Under the pieces are notes generated by a model. The model was not told where the DNA came from. It saw nothing but the letters and a program-made list of their open reading frames with translations, and made no database searches. From JAVVTR01 sp036653535 (GTDB lineage: Bacteria; Bacteroidota; Bacteroidia; Bacteroidales; P3): DNA of 64,000 nt. This document shows, in pieces, positions 19,308-29,046 of this stretch; positions within the stretch are counted from its first letter, which is position 1; every line of letters starts with the position of its first letter. The DNA lies in NCBI GenBank assembly GCA_036653535.1, contig JAVVTR010000002.1, forward strand, positions 71,916 through 135,915, in the 5' to 3' direction. Made by a program: the position numbers and the translations under genes.

Positions 19308-19315
19308 CAAAGGTA
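19308..19315 (-). promoter_or_regulatory. -7 promoter element for tig-clpP-lepB
   Basis: On the minus strand this reads TACCTTTG, a TAnnTTTG match, 28 bp upstream of the tig ATG at 19279. No clear -33 TTTG at the usual distance; an A/T run lies there instead. It rules out the longer tig start. Confidence 0.6.
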
Positions 19316-19350
19316 CATAAATTCATATTAAAAAAAAACAGGGTCGGTAT

Positions 19351-19381
19351 TTTGACAATCAGATTAAAATATATAACTTTG
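19351..19381 (+). promoter_or_regulatory. Bacteroidota-type promoter for the surface-protein operon
   Basis: TTTG at 19351-19354 and TAACTTTG at 19374-19381 with a 19-bp spacer are a near-ideal match. The -7 ends 24 bp before the ATG at 19406. It diverges from the tig promoter. Confidence 0.75.
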
Positions 19382-19405
19382 TAAGAATATTACATGTGTA
19401 AATAA

Positions 19406-19945
19406 ATGAAAATAAGGATATTATTCGTTTTGTTTTGTTTTTTAAACTATTTTTCTTGGAGTAGAGGGCAGAAAAGCGATTTTTCCATTTTAACGACAGC
19501 AGCAGGTTTAGATGTTATAACAAGTTCCTCAGGGAAGCTTATTGGACAATGCTCTTGGACCATAGGAGAGCCAATTACAGAAACGTTTAGTGGATCAAAG
19601 AAACATCTTACTCAAGGCTTTGAGCAAGGAAAAGGATATATAAAAGATACGGTTCATATTTTTACCGGAAATGAAAAATCAGATATATTGTTTTCTATAA
19701 CGATTTATCCCAATCCAACCCAAGATATATTGCATATACAGATAAAAACAGAAGAGCTTCTTTGTTCTTTGAATGTGACAGTATTAGATTCTTACGGCAG
19801 ATGTATTTGGACAAGGCAAAAAGTAGGCTTGGATAACTTACGAGAAGTGGATGTTTCGAACTGGGAAAATGGGATTTATTTTTTGCGACTTTCTTTTTGC
19901 GAAGGGCGTGGAAGTAAAGTTTTTAGAATTATTAAAGTTAGTTAA
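19406..19945 (+). CDS. Small secreted protein with type IX secretion C-terminal domain
   Basis: 179 residues. A signal peptide (about 1-22, ILFVLFCFLNYFSWSRG) precedes a short domain with SILTTAAGLDVITSSSGKL, WTIGEPITETF and LTQGFEQGKG, seen in many Bacteroidota secreted proteins of unknown role. The last ~80 residues are a type A T9SS sorting domain: ITIYPNPTQDILHIQI, then VTVLDSYGRCIW, and VSNWENGIYFLRL. The protein should cross the outer membrane through the type IX system and be attached to the surface or released. It is 3 bp before the S74 protein, so the two are very likely co-expressed. Confidence 0.85.
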   Translation: MKIRILFVLFCFLNYFSWSRGQKSDFSILTTAAGLDVITSSSGKLIGQCSWTIGEPITETFSGSKKHLTQGFEQGKGYIKDTVHIFTGNEKSDILFSITIYPNPTQDILHIQIKTEELLCSLNVTVLDSYGRCIWTRQKVGLDNLREVDVSNWENGIYFLRLSFCEGRGSKVFRIIKVS

Positions 19946-19948
19946 AAT

Positions 19949-22573
19949 ATGAAAAGCAAAAACAAAACCTTGCTTTATTTGGTGTGGCTTTGCCTGCTGT
20001 CTTTGCCATTGGGCGCTTTCGCTCAAAATGACATTCCCTCTGCGATGAAATACCAGGCCGTATTACACGATTTAGAAGGAAATACTTTGGCTAATAAGTC
20101 GGATATAAATATACGTATTAGCATACGTAAGGAACAAGCAGATGGACCTATAGTTTATTCAGAAGATCATAAAGGCATTTCTACCAGTCCCTTTGGATTG
20201 GTCAATTTAGAAATTGGAAGAGGAATTTCTACTACGAACACCACTTTACAAAATATACCATGGGGACAGGGCCCTTTATACGTACAAATTGAAGTGGAAT
20301 TTGACCATTTGGGATATACGCAAATGGGCAATTCTGAATTGCTTACAGTTCCTTATGCTTTTTATGCTGCCAATGCAGGGGCAAAAGAATGGTTGGGAAA
20401 TTTATCGGATAATGTTTTGCCTAAATATAATGCTTCCGATGGGATTTTTGTTAACTCTGGAATTTCGCAGGAGGGGAGTAATTTGTATTTGAATGCATCT
20501 AAAATTACTTTTAAAAATGGAACACAAGTCGCTTATAGTTTTCCTACTATAGTAGGAGACAAGGGGCAAACATTAACTCTGGTAGACGAGTTTGGTAATT
20601 TAGGATGGCGTAAGATAGAAGGAGGTGGAAGTGGTAGCAGTGCAAATTTTGATAGCTTAGGTACAGATGGTAATTTAGTGTTTTGGAACGATGTTAAGGG
20701 ATTTTTGAAATCAGCACCGATATATTACGATTATTCCAATGCGGAAAATTTAGATTTTTTGGCTGGAACCAAATTCCGGATGCAAGGAAATTTGGAAACT
20801 TCAGGCGAGGTTGTGATTAATGCTAATGGAAATCCTATTCAAATTAATGGCATAGTAAGTGGAATTAATAATTTAATGACGAATAGTTTAGATCAACAAA
20901 AAATATGGATGGGAAATAGGGATAATAAAGCAGTACCTGTTCGTCTCTTTGGCGATTTATCTATAGATACGAATGGAAAAGTGACTGTAGTTAGACCTTC
21001 TTATACTTTAAATATTAAGCAGGATAGTGTGTTAATGGATAGTAATGGTATTGTTTCCCACAATAGAAAATTTTCCCTTCTTGATTATTTAGGGGTTTGG
21101 AAAGCGAGTGCAGATAAAAAATATATTTATAACAATGGAAATTTTTCTCAAACTTATATAGGCATAGGAACTTCTACTCCTTTGGCTAAATTACATGTGG
21201 ATAGTGCCTCCTTTTTGGTAACATCCAAACTAAACGATAAGGAACCTTTGTCGATTAACGGAACAGGAGTGCGTTTGTTTTGGGCTGGAACCAAAGGGGC
21301 GCTACGGGCAGGAGGAGTTAGTGGAGATGCGTGGAATACCAGCAATGTGGGTTTGTATTCTGTGGGTTTAGGTTATGATGCAAAGGCCGTTGCCGACTAT
21401 AATGTGGCTATAGGGTTTGCCGTAGAGGCTAATAAAAAAAACGGAGTAGCCATTGGTCAAAATCTTACGGTAGATGCGCCTCAATCTTTTGCTATAGGTT
21501 ATAATTCCCAAATAACCTCTGTAGCAGGTACCGATGCTTTTTCTATTGGATTTGGTAATCGTGTCAGCGAATCTTATACGATGAGTGTAGGGAGTAATAT
21601 AGACAATTCCGCTTCTTATGGTTTGGCTTTTGGTAACAATTTAACGGTTTCCGGTAAAAAGGCTATAGCTATTGGAATAGGAGATGATCCAGCGACAAGA
21701 CAAGATTTGAATGCAGGTGGAGAAAACAGTGTAGCAATAGGCCATAATGTTATCACTAAAGGGAAATCCAGTATAGTAATAGGCGATGAGTCTAAAAATG
21801 AGCCACCAGTAGGAAGTGTGATAGCTGTGAACAAATCTATTGTTATTGGATCTCATGCCATTTCGGAGGGAGAAACCTCTATTACCTTAGGGGTAAACAC
21901 AAAGAATGCAGGATCATCCTCTTTCTTATTGGGTATTGGAGATGGAGGAACTACTATTTCTACTAATACAGAGGCTGCATTTGGTTCCGTTAACATTGGA
22001 TTTGGAAATCAAAATTTGGAAGGACAAACGATATCTATAGGATCTTTAATAACAAATAACACCCCTAATACTATAGTGTTAGGAACTGCTAATATCCCTG
22101 CAGGGTATAATACAGTGAATCCTCTTTTAGTATTGGCCCAACAAGCAAATGTATTTGAATTTTCAACAACAGGAGACATTTATACTGCAGGTAATATCAT
22201 AAACCCATCCGATATACGCTTGAAAAAAGATATAAATCCATTGTCGTTTAATTTAGCTTATTTAGATTCTATATTACCGGTGAGTTACCGCTATAAATCC
22301 GATAAGCAGAACAAACTTAGATTTGGATTTATTGCTCAGGAAATTAAAAAATATTACCCCTCTTTAGTAGAGGAAAATGCCAAAGGATATTTGTCTTTAA
22401 ATTACACGAATTTTATTCCGATTTTATGGCAGTATACGCAAGGATTGTATCTTCAATATCAAAAGGCACAAAAAGTAATCAAAGATCAAGAGAATAAGCT
22501 TCAACAACAGCAAGAACAGATCCGTAAGTTGGAAGCAGATATGGCAATAATAAAAGCAAAAATTGGATTGTAA
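19949..22573 (+). CDS. Surface protein with YadA-like head repeats and C-terminal peptidase S74 chaperone
   Basis: 874 residues. A signal peptide (about 1-25, ending GAFAQ) is followed by an N-terminal domain with MKYQAVLHDLEGN and ELLTVPYAFYAANAG, common to Bacteroidota tail-fibre-like proteins. Residues about 450-740 hold repeated head-type motifs such as NVAIGFAVEANKKNGVAIG and FAIGYNSQI, as in trimeric adhesins. The C-terminal ~120 residues are an intramolecular chaperone (S74) beginning at NPSDIRLKKDI. The self-cleaving dyad Ser754/Lys759 (serine plus five) is kept. A coiled coil rich in Gln and Lys ends the protein. A trimeric fibre that cleaves off its own chaperone is likely. It has no T9SS domain of its own. 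The stop overlaps the ftsE start (TAATG). Confidence 0.85.
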   Translation: MKSKNKTLLYLVWLCLLSLPLGAFAQNDIPSAMKYQAVLHDLEGNTLANKSDINIRISIRKEQADGPIVYSEDHKGISTSPFGLVNLEIGRGISTTNTTLQNIPWGQGPLYVQIEVEFDHLGYTQMGNSELLTVPYAFYAANAGAKEWLGNLSDNVLPKYNASDGIFVNSGISQEGSNLYLNASKITFKNGTQVAYSFPTIVGDKGQTLTLVDEFGNLGWRKIEGGGSGSSANFDSLGTDGNLVFWNDVKGFLKSAPIYYDYSNAENLDFLAGTKFRMQGNLETSGEVVINANGNPIQINGIVSGINNLMTNSLDQQKIWMGNRDNKAVPVRLFGDLSIDTNGKVTVVRPSYTLNIKQDSVLMDSNGIVSHNRKFSLLDYLGVWKASADKKYIYNNGNFSQTYIGIGTSTPLAKLHVDSASFLVTSKLNDKEPLSINGTGVRLFWAGTKGALRAGGVSGDAWNTSNVGLYSVGLGYDAKAVADYNVAIGFAVEANKKNGVAIGQNLTVDAPQSFAIGYNSQITSVAGTDAFSIGFGNRVSESYTMSVGSNIDNSASYGLAFGNNLTVSGKKAIAIGIGDDPATRQDLNAGGENSVAIGHNVITKGKSSIVIGDESKNEPPVGSVIAVNKSIVIGSHAISEGETSITLGVNTKNAGSSSFLLGIGDGGTTISTNTEAAFGSVNIGFGNQNLEGQTISIGSLITNNTPNTIVLGTANIPAGYNTVNPLLVLAQQANVFEFSTTGDIYTAGNIINPSDIRLKKDINPLSFNLAYLDSILPVSYRYKSDKQNKLRFGFIAQEIKKYYPSLVEENAKGYLSLNYTNFIPILWQYTQGLYLQYQKAQKVIKDQENKLQQQQEQIRKLEADMAIIKAKIGL

Positions 22574-23256
22574 TGGAATGGCAGAATCAGGCGGTAATAG
22601 TAGCCCAAAATTTGGATGTATATCAAAAAAAAGTAAGAATATTATCGGATGTAAATCTTCAGATAAATAGAGGAGAATTCGTGTACTTAATTGGTAAAAC
22701 AGGAACAGGAAAAAGTTCGTTATTGCGAACTTTTTACGCAGATATCCCTGTTTCTAAGGGAGAGGCGCAAATTGCAGGTTTTGATTTGTTGAAATTAAAG
22801 CAAAGGGAAATACCTTATTTGCGTAGAAAATTAGGTATTGTTTTTCAAGATTTCCAATTGTTAATAGATAGGAATGTGTACGACAATCTTGCCTTTGTTT
22901 TAAAAGCAACGGAATGGAAAGATAAGCAGCAAATGGATCTTAAAATACAAGAGGTTTTAGACAAGGTTAACATGGGAACACAAGCCTATAAAATGCCATA
23001 TCAATTATCGGGTGGAGAACAGCAGCGATTGGCTATAGCCAGGGCTTTGTTAAACGATCCGGAAGTGATTTTAGCCGATGAACCTACCGGTAATTTAGAT
23101 CCAGATACCTCGGAAGAAATTATAAAATTGCTAATTAATATCAGTAAAACTGGTTGTGCGGTTTTAGTTGCTACGCACGATTTTATTATGATTAGTAAAT
23201 ATCCCTCTCGAATATTACTTTGTGATTCGGGAAAAATTCTTCACGAACAACTATAA
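22573..23256 (+). CDS. ftsE: Cell division ABC transporter ATP-binding protein FtsE
   Basis: ATPase that with FtsX controls peptidoglycan hydrolases at the division septum; cytosolic face of the inner membrane. 227 residues, normal for FtsE. Walker A GKTGTGKSS, Q-loop VFQDFQLL, signature LSGGEQQRLAIARAL, Walker B VILADEPTGNLD and the switch His in VATHDF are all intact. No ftsX is adjacent. Its ATG shares a base with the stop of the surface-protein gene, so it may be translationally coupled to it. It converges with and overlaps the glycosyltransferase gene by 16 bp. Confidence 0.93.
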   Translation: MEWQNQAVIVAQNLDVYQKKVRILSDVNLQINRGEFVYLIGKTGTGKSSLLRTFYADIPVSKGEAQIAGFDLLKLKQREIPYLRRKLGIVFQDFQLLIDRNVYDNLAFVLKATEWKDKQQMDLKIQEVLDKVNMGTQAYKMPYQLSGGEQQRLAIARALLNDPEVILADEPTGNLDPDTSEEIIKLLINISKTGCAVLVATHDFIMISKYPSRILLCDSGKILHEQL

Positions 23257-25496
23257 AAGCGAATTAAATTTAAGGCGTTTGTTTGGTTGGAAAATTTGTT
23301 GTCTAAAATAGCCTTTCTGTGTTTTATTTCTTGCATGGAAAAAGTTTGAGACATAAGTTGGACAACCATCTTTTGCAATTCCTCGGGGGTGTCGGCTCTA
23401 TAGCAGAGTTCTTCTAAATTAGACCCATATAACATATCTCGGTTACAAATTACAAATTTCCCATTAAAAAGAGAGGCTAATAATTTTAATTTTAGGCCAT
23501 TGGGGTTAAAACTAAATAATAGGTGTATGTGTGCTTGTTGCCTTAAGCGTGTCATTTCTTTTTCGTCAGGACTATCATAAAGACATACTCTTGGATATTG
23601 TTGGCATGCGAGTTTTAAACGTGGAGAAGGTTTCTTCCCGGCAAAAACAAGTGGATATGGTAAATCTTTCAATGCGTCTAAAAGATAAAAAGCAACTTTC
23701 TCGTTAGAGGAAACAGAAAGGTCTCCATGAAATAACAAGAAGGGGGAAAGATCTTGGCTGCATTCTATTTCTACCTTTTCGGATGGATGAAACGCATTTA
23801 ATAATTCTACTTTATTTTCAGGAAATTTCTTTTTATAATATTCTGCATCTTTGATAGAAATTGGAAGAATAACATTCGCTCTTTTTATTTTTTTTTCAAA
23901 AAATTTTAGACGAAAAGATTCTATGGCAAAATAAAATTTGGGGATCCATCTTTTTTCGTCTGTACATAAGTTTTTATAATATAAATGCTCAATATTACAG
24001 GGGCGTAGGAGGATAAATCGATTAGACAATTTTTGGTTTCCAATAAATCCACTATCGTGGTGTCCTTCCATAAGAATAGGATCTCGATCTTTTAGTAAAT
24101 TTATTAATAAGTCTCGATGCATACGGCTTTTCACTATGTAAGGGGTGAGGCCAAAAGCAGTAAAAGCGGAACGACGAGGATAGTAATAAATTTTTTTACA
24201 ATATTTTTCTAATTCTTGTGCTTTTTCCCTGTTGTATAAAAAGCAGTGCAGTGTAATTTGAACTCCACATTCGGAAAGGGCTTTGAGTTTGTAAAAGACG
24301 TCAATAACCCCTCCATAATTGGCCGGATAAGGCACATTGAAAGCGATAATATGCAAATGATTTGGCGTTGTATCATAGCCTTTTTCTATGATATTTAACA
24401 GCTTTTTTTCTTCTTGATCCCAACATAGTTCCTTCTTCGCCAAAAAGGTGTTTTTTCTATAGGTTTCCATTTTCTCTTTTTGGGAAATCATATTGATAAT
24501 TTGTTGGGCTATTTTTTGAGGATCATGGTCTTGTATATATTCACCTACAGAAAAACGATCCACTATTTTTTTTATTTCTACAAGAGGACTAACTAATACT
24601 GGAATACCGCACCGAATATAGTCAAAAAGTTTATTTGGAAGACAATATTTGTAGTTTAAATTGCTGTCTTTTTCTATGCTTAGTCCTATGGTGGCATGGA
24701 GAGTATATGCTTGTAAATCGAAAGGAGAAATTGCACCTAAAAAAATAACTTTTTTTTCTAATTTTTTGTCTGCTACTCTTTTTTTTAGATCCTCTAATAT
24801 ATCTCCTTTTCCCGCAATTACCAATGAAGTAGAGGTGATAAATTCCATAGCATCTATAATCTCTTCTAAACCTCTATCCACATTAACTGCCCCTTGATAA
24901 AGGATATATGGTGAGTTTAGGCTTATAGGCTTATTTTGACAGTTTTCCGATGATTTTGCTGAGCTGTGTAGGTCGCCCAATAAAGGAACGTTGCGAATAG
25001 TAAAAACAGGAATGTGATATTTTTCGGTATAAATCTTGGCAATAGAATCACATACGGTAATAGCGAAGTTTAATTTCGGAAAAATATATTTTTCTAAACG
25101 TTCCCAAACTTTTTTTGCAAATAAATTGCTTTGTAATTCCGGTACTTCGGTAAAGTATTCATGGCTGTCGTAATACAAGGGAATCCTTTTTATTTTATGA
25201 ACTAAAAAATTAGGGAAAAGAATATCTAAATCGTTGGCATATAGAGCATCGGAAGAATGAAATAATAAATAAAAAAAAAGGCGAATTTGTAGTTCTGCAT
25301 AGTAATACACTTCTTTTTGAAAAAACATAGTTAGGCGATGAGTTTTAAAATCGGAGGTGCGAAATGCTAAACTATTTGGACGTTTTATGCCTATAACTTT
25401 TACTTCAAAATTGCTATTAGAAAAAGTGTGTGCAATTTTTTGAACCCGCATGTCTGTGGTGATATCGTCGCTAACAGAAATAATTATTTTTTTCAT
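23241..25496 (-). CDS. Double glycosyltransferase (two GT-B/GT4-like halves in one protein)
   Basis: 751 residues comprising two glycosyltransferase-like units. The first (about 1-375) starts KKIIISVSDDITTDMRVQKIA, includes DSHEYFTEVPEL and a nucleotide-sugar-binding half with LYQGAVNVDRGLEEII and LPNKLFDYIRCGIPVLV, a normal GT4 layout. The second starts at about residue 380 with HIIAFNVPYPANYGGVIDVF and continues with LLFHGDLSVSSNE and LLFSFNPNGLKLKLL; it resembles a separate Bacteroidota glycosyltransferase family. No frameshift is visible and the join is in one open frame. Substrate is unknown; envelope glycan or lipid decoration is inference. Single gene with its own promoter. Confidence 0.82.
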   Translation of the reverse strand: MKKIIISVSDDITTDMRVQKIAHTFSNSNFEVKVIGIKRPNSLAFRTSDFKTHRLTMFFQKEVYYYAELQIRLFFYLLFHSSDALYANDLDILFPNFLVHKIKRIPLYYDSHEYFTEVPELQSNLFAKKVWERLEKYIFPKLNFAITVCDSIAKIYTEKYHIPVFTIRNVPLLGDLHSSAKSSENCQNKPISLNSPYILYQGAVNVDRGLEEIIDAMEFITSTSLVIAGKGDILEDLKKRVADKKLEKKVIFLGAISPFDLQAYTLHATIGLSIEKDSNLNYKYCLPNKLFDYIRCGIPVLVSPLVEIKKIVDRFSVGEYIQDHDPQKIAQQIINMISQKEKMETYRKNTFLAKKELCWDQEEKKLLNIIEKGYDTTPNHLHIIAFNVPYPANYGGVIDVFYKLKALSECGVQITLHCFLYNREKAQELEKYCKKIYYYPRRSAFTAFGLTPYIVKSRMHRDLLINLLKDRDPILMEGHHDSGFIGNQKLSNRFILLRPCNIEHLYYKNLCTDEKRWIPKFYFAIESFRLKFFEKKIKRANVILPISIKDAEYYKKKFPENKVELLNAFHPSEKVEIECSQDLSPFLLFHGDLSVSSNEKVAFYLLDALKDLPYPLVFAGKKPSPRLKLACQQYPRVCLYDSPDEKEMTRLRQQAHIHLLFSFNPNGLKLKLLASLFNGKFVICNRDMLYGSNLEELCYRADTPEELQKMVVQLMSQTFSMQEIKHRKAILDNKFSNQTNALNLIRFYSCS

Positions 25497-25512
25497 ACGG
25501 AAAATTTCTATG

Positions 25513-25520
25513 CAAAGATA
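25513..25520 (-). promoter_or_regulatory. -7 promoter element for the double glycosyltransferase
   Basis: Minus strand TATCTTTG, ending 16 bp before the ATG at 25496. No clear -33 element. The 288-bp spacer from 25497 to 25784 is otherwise AT-rich, with a small 6-bp hairpin (TATGCT/AGCATA) around 25610-25627. Confidence 0.5.
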
Positions 25521-25749
25521 GTGAAAAATTGGAGTTTGAAAGATTTTTATTAGATAAATTTAGACTGTTGCTTTTTTTATAAAAAATGCTGAATGGTACC
25601 ATTTTATTATGCTTTCCATAGCATACAAAAAATACTATTTGCTTGTTTTTTGATGAGAAAATAAACTACTGTAAAATTAAAATTAAAAATTGTTGAAACT
25701 ATTGTTTATAAATAACTGATAAAACCACATATACAATATATATAGTTTT

Positions 25750-25757
25750 TAATTTTG
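25750..25757 (+). promoter_or_regulatory. -7 promoter element for the glycogen operon
   Basis: TAATTTTG matches TAnnTTTG, 27 bp before the ATG at 25785. There is no TTG at the standard upstream distance, so an activator may be needed; that is inference. Confidence 0.45.
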
Positions 25758-25784
25758 CAGCAATAGCTATAAAATACTATATAA

Positions 25785-27725
25785 ATGCAGAAACTTTTCT
25801 TGGATAAAATTCAACTTACTAATTTGGAATATTCTTTAGGGAAAGAAGTATTGTGTGTAGGGGAAAATGGTTGTTATATGTCTACCACCTCTGCGTGTTG
25901 TAATACACGAAAATACCATGGTCTTTATGTGTGTCCACAACCCAATTTAGGACAAGATAATTTTGTTTTTCTTTCTCAAATAGAAGAAACGATTTCTCAA
26001 CAAGGAAGAGATTTTCATCTTGGAGTGCAAAAATATGTTGGAGAAGTTTATGAACCTAAGGGGCATAAATATTTAGAAAAAATGGAATTGGATCCACATC
26101 CTTGTTGGACCTATCGTGTGGGGGGCGTTCTTTTTCGAAAAGAAATTATTATTCATCCAACTCAAAATAGATTATTTATAAAATACACCTTGTTGGATGC
26201 TCACTCTAGCACTCTGTTAAAAGTTAAACCTTTTACCAGTTTTCGAAATGCTCATCAATTAACTATTCAGAACGATGCGGCTTGTACGCATGTGCAAATA
26301 TTAAAAGACGGCATTAAAACTCAAATGTATTCTGCTTTTTCAGATTTATATATTCAATGTTCTGCTCCCTGTGAATTTATAGCGCAAGCAGATTGGTATC
26401 ATCACATAGAATATCTAAGAGAAAAAGAAAGAGGGTATGATGCTTGGGAGGATCTGTTTACGCCAGGGGAATTTTTATTATCTTTGACCGTTAATCAGCC
26501 GGTTTATTTTTCGGTAGGTTTATCTTTACTAAAGGAAAATTTTTCATATGATTTGCTTTTTGAAGAGGCAAAAAGTAACTTATTGCCAGCGGTCAATATG
26601 GAAAATTGTTTACAAAATGCGGCTCGTAATTTTATAGTTAAAAAAGGTAAAAGAGTACAACTTATAGCTGGATATCCATGGTTCGGTTCTTGGGGAAGGG
26701 ATACCTTTATTGCTTTACCTGGTTTAACTTTAGCAACGGGACACGAAACAGAATGCTTGGAAATACTTAGAAGTATGATTGCCGATCAAAGAGGTGCCTT
26801 GTTTCCCAATCTTGGTTATGGTGAATATTCGGCTTATAATTCCGTAGATGCTCCTCTATGGTTTATTTGGGCGGTTCAGCAATATGCTTACCATACCGGG
26901 CGCATTCAAAAGGTTTGGCGGGAATTTGGTTCTTCCATTAAAGAGGTTATCCAAGGTTATAAAAGCGGGTCTCTTTTTGGAATTCATATGCAAGAGAATG
27001 GATTAATTTATGCCGGGGAAGATGGTAAAGCGTTGACATGGATGGATGCTATGGTTCATGGAAAACCTGTAACGCAGAGAATGGGAATGCCTGTGGAAAT
27101 AAATGCACTTTGGTATAATGCAATAATGTTTGCAATAGAAGCCTCTCGTTTAAACAAAGAAAAGGAATTTGAAGCAGAATGGGATGCGTTGATGAAAAAT
27201 TTTCCAGAGGTATTTAAAGCTTGTTTTTGGGATAAAAGCAAAGGATATTTGGCAGATGTAGTAAAAGATAGTTATAAAGACTGGTCTTTGAGGCCCAACC
27301 AAATCATAGCAGCCTCTTTGCCTTATTCTCCTATTAGTGAAAAGATAAAGCAGTTGGTGGTAGAAAAAGTAAAACACGTTTTACTTACTTCCAAAGGCTT
27401 AAGAACATTGACGCCATTAGATGTGAATTACGAAGGAACCTATGCGGGAGATCAGTCTTCTCGTGACACTTGCTATCACCAAGGTACGGTGTGGGTTTGG
27501 TTATTGGGTCATTTTGCAGAAGCTTATTTACGAGTTTATGGTAAAGAAGGGAAAACGTATGTGCGTAAATTGTATATGGGTTTTGAAAGTGCATTATCGG
27601 AATTATGTATGGGAAGTGTAGCGGAAATATACGATGGAGATCCTCCTCATAAAGCCAAAGGTGCCGTTTCCCAAGCTTGGAGTGTGTCAGAATTATTAAG
27701 AATAAAGTATTTATTAGATCAATGA
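25785..27725 (+). CDS. Glycogen debranching enzyme (amylo-alpha-1,6-glucosidase, GH133-like)
   Basis: Removes alpha-1,6-linked glucose from branch points of glycogen. 646 residues without a signal peptide, so it acts on intracellular glycogen. The N-terminal domain (about 1-250) shows GYMSTTSACCNTRKYHGL-type sequence. The C-terminal catalytic (alpha/alpha)6 domain has AGYPWFGSWGRDTFIALPGL, LWFIWAVQQYAYHTG, DVNYEGTYAGDQSSRD and YHQGTVWVWLLGHFAEAYL. It lacks the 4-alpha-glucanotransferase domain of the eukaryotic enzyme. The stop overlaps the GT4 start (ATGA), marking an operon of debrancher, GT4 and GH57. Confidence 0.93.
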   Translation: MQKLFLDKIQLTNLEYSLGKEVLCVGENGCYMSTTSACCNTRKYHGLYVCPQPNLGQDNFVFLSQIEETISQQGRDFHLGVQKYVGEVYEPKGHKYLEKMELDPHPCWTYRVGGVLFRKEIIIHPTQNRLFIKYTLLDAHSSTLLKVKPFTSFRNAHQLTIQNDAACTHVQILKDGIKTQMYSAFSDLYIQCSAPCEFIAQADWYHHIEYLREKERGYDAWEDLFTPGEFLLSLTVNQPVYFSVGLSLLKENFSYDLLFEEAKSNLLPAVNMENCLQNAARNFIVKKGKRVQLIAGYPWFGSWGRDTFIALPGLTLATGHETECLEILRSMIADQRGALFPNLGYGEYSAYNSVDAPLWFIWAVQQYAYHTGRIQKVWREFGSSIKEVIQGYKSGSLFGIHMQENGLIYAGEDGKALTWMDAMVHGKPVTQRMGMPVEINALWYNAIMFAIEASRLNKEKEFEAEWDALMKNFPEVFKACFWDKSKGYLADVVKDSYKDWSLRPNQIIAASLPYSPISEKIKQLVVEKVKHVLLTSKGLRTLTPLDVNYEGTYAGDQSSRDTCYHQGTVWVWLLGHFAEAYLRVYGKEGKTYVRKLYMGFESALSELCMGSVAEIYDGDPPHKAKGAVSQAWSVSELLRIKYLLDQ

Positions 27726-29014
27726 AAGTCTTAATGTTTGGATGGGAGTTTCCTCCACATATTACAGGGGGATTGGGTACAGCTTGTTATGGTATCTGTA
27801 AGGGACTTTTGCACCAAGGGGTAGAAGTCATTTTTATGGTTCCAAAATTGTATGGGGATGAAGATGGTAGTGTAGCTCGTATGGTGGAAGCTGGGAAAAT
27901 AGCGATAGACTTGAGGCATACTATGTACAGAGATTTATGGAAAAATTTTACGTATATCGAAATTGGAGCTAAATTAATTCCTTATTCTGGTTTGTCTCAA
28001 TATTATGAATTAGAAAAAAAACGGTCTAATATAAATTCTATATCGGAAGATTTTTATTTCACCAAGAGATTTGAATTTTCTGGACAATATCGTCAAAACT
28101 TGATGGAAGAGGTTGAGAAGTATGCATTAGTAGCATCTACCGTGGCTTCTCAGCAGAAATTTGATGTGATACATGCCCATGATTGGTTAACGTATAAAGC
28201 GGGTATTGCGGCAAAGAAAATAAGCGGGAAACCGTTGGTAATACACGTACATGCAACAGAATTTGATCGTACAGGGGAGAACGTAAATACGAGAGTTTTC
28301 GAAATAGAGAAGCAGGGAATGGAGCAGGCCGATAAAATAATAACGGTTAGTAATTATACAAGAGATATTGTTATTAAAAAATATGGAATAGTTCCAGAAA
28401 AAGTTTTTACGGTTTATAATGCGGTGGAACCAACGGAGTCAAGTGAAAAAGCTCTAATAGTAAGGCGGCATATATCGGAAAAAATAGTTACCTTTTTGGG
28501 ACGTGTAACCTATCAAAAAGGACCGGAATATTTTGTAGAAGCGGCACGATTAATATTAGAAAGAGATCCCAATGTGCGTTTTGTTATGGCAGGTTCAGGC
28601 GATATGTTAAATCAAATGGTACAAAGAGTTGCTGCATTAAGGATGGGCTCACATTTTCATTTTACTGGATTTTTAAAAGGCTTGGAAGTGGATAAGATGT
28701 TTCAATTGAGCGATGTTTATGTGATGCCTTCCGTGTCAGAACCTTTTGGAATATCTCCATTAGAGGCTATGCGATCTAATGTGCCGGTGGTTATATCTAA
28801 GCAATCTGGCGTATCTGAAATTTTGGATCACGCCCTAAAAGTAGATTTTTGGGATGTAGGTGCTTTGGCAGACGCCATTTATGGACTATTACATTATCCG
28901 GCCTTATCCGAAACATTTAAAAAATTTGGTGGGTGCGAAGTGGAAAACTTAAAATGGGACTCTTCTACTTGTAAAATGATAGAGGTATATAAACAAGCTA
29001 TAAATCGAGTATAA
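27722..29014 (+). CDS. GT4-family glycosyltransferase, glycogen/maltooligosaccharide synthase-like
   Basis: 430 residues from ATG 27722, which overlaps the debrancher stop; upstream in-frame extension to 27677 lies inside that gene and is rejected. GT-B fold: MFGWEFPPHITGGLGTA at the N-terminus as in starch-synthase-like enzymes, HAHDWLTYKAG, IHVHATEFDRTG, then VTFLGRVTYQKGPEYFVEAA and the catalytic SVSEPFGISPLEAM. Position between debrancher and amylase in Bacteroidales argues for alpha-glucan synthesis or elongation, using a nucleotide sugar. Exact donor and product are inference. No membrane segment. Confidence 0.88.
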   Translation: MKVLMFGWEFPPHITGGLGTACYGICKGLLHQGVEVIFMVPKLYGDEDGSVARMVEAGKIAIDLRHTMYRDLWKNFTYIEIGAKLIPYSGLSQYYELEKKRSNINSISEDFYFTKRFEFSGQYRQNLMEEVEKYALVASTVASQQKFDVIHAHDWLTYKAGIAAKKISGKPLVIHVHATEFDRTGENVNTRVFEIEKQGMEQADKIITVSNYTRDIVIKKYGIVPEKVFTVYNAVEPTESSEKALIVRRHISEKIVTFLGRVTYQKGPEYFVEAARLILERDPNVRFVMAGSGDMLNQMVQRVAALRMGSHFHFTGFLKGLEVDKMFQLSDVYVMPSVSEPFGISPLEAMRSNVPVVISKQSGVSEILDHALKVDFWDVGALADAIYGLLHYPALSETFKKFGGCEVENLKWDSSTCKMIEVYKQAINRV

Positions 29015-29046
29015 ATATAAATAGATATACTAAAAAAAAAGGGTTA

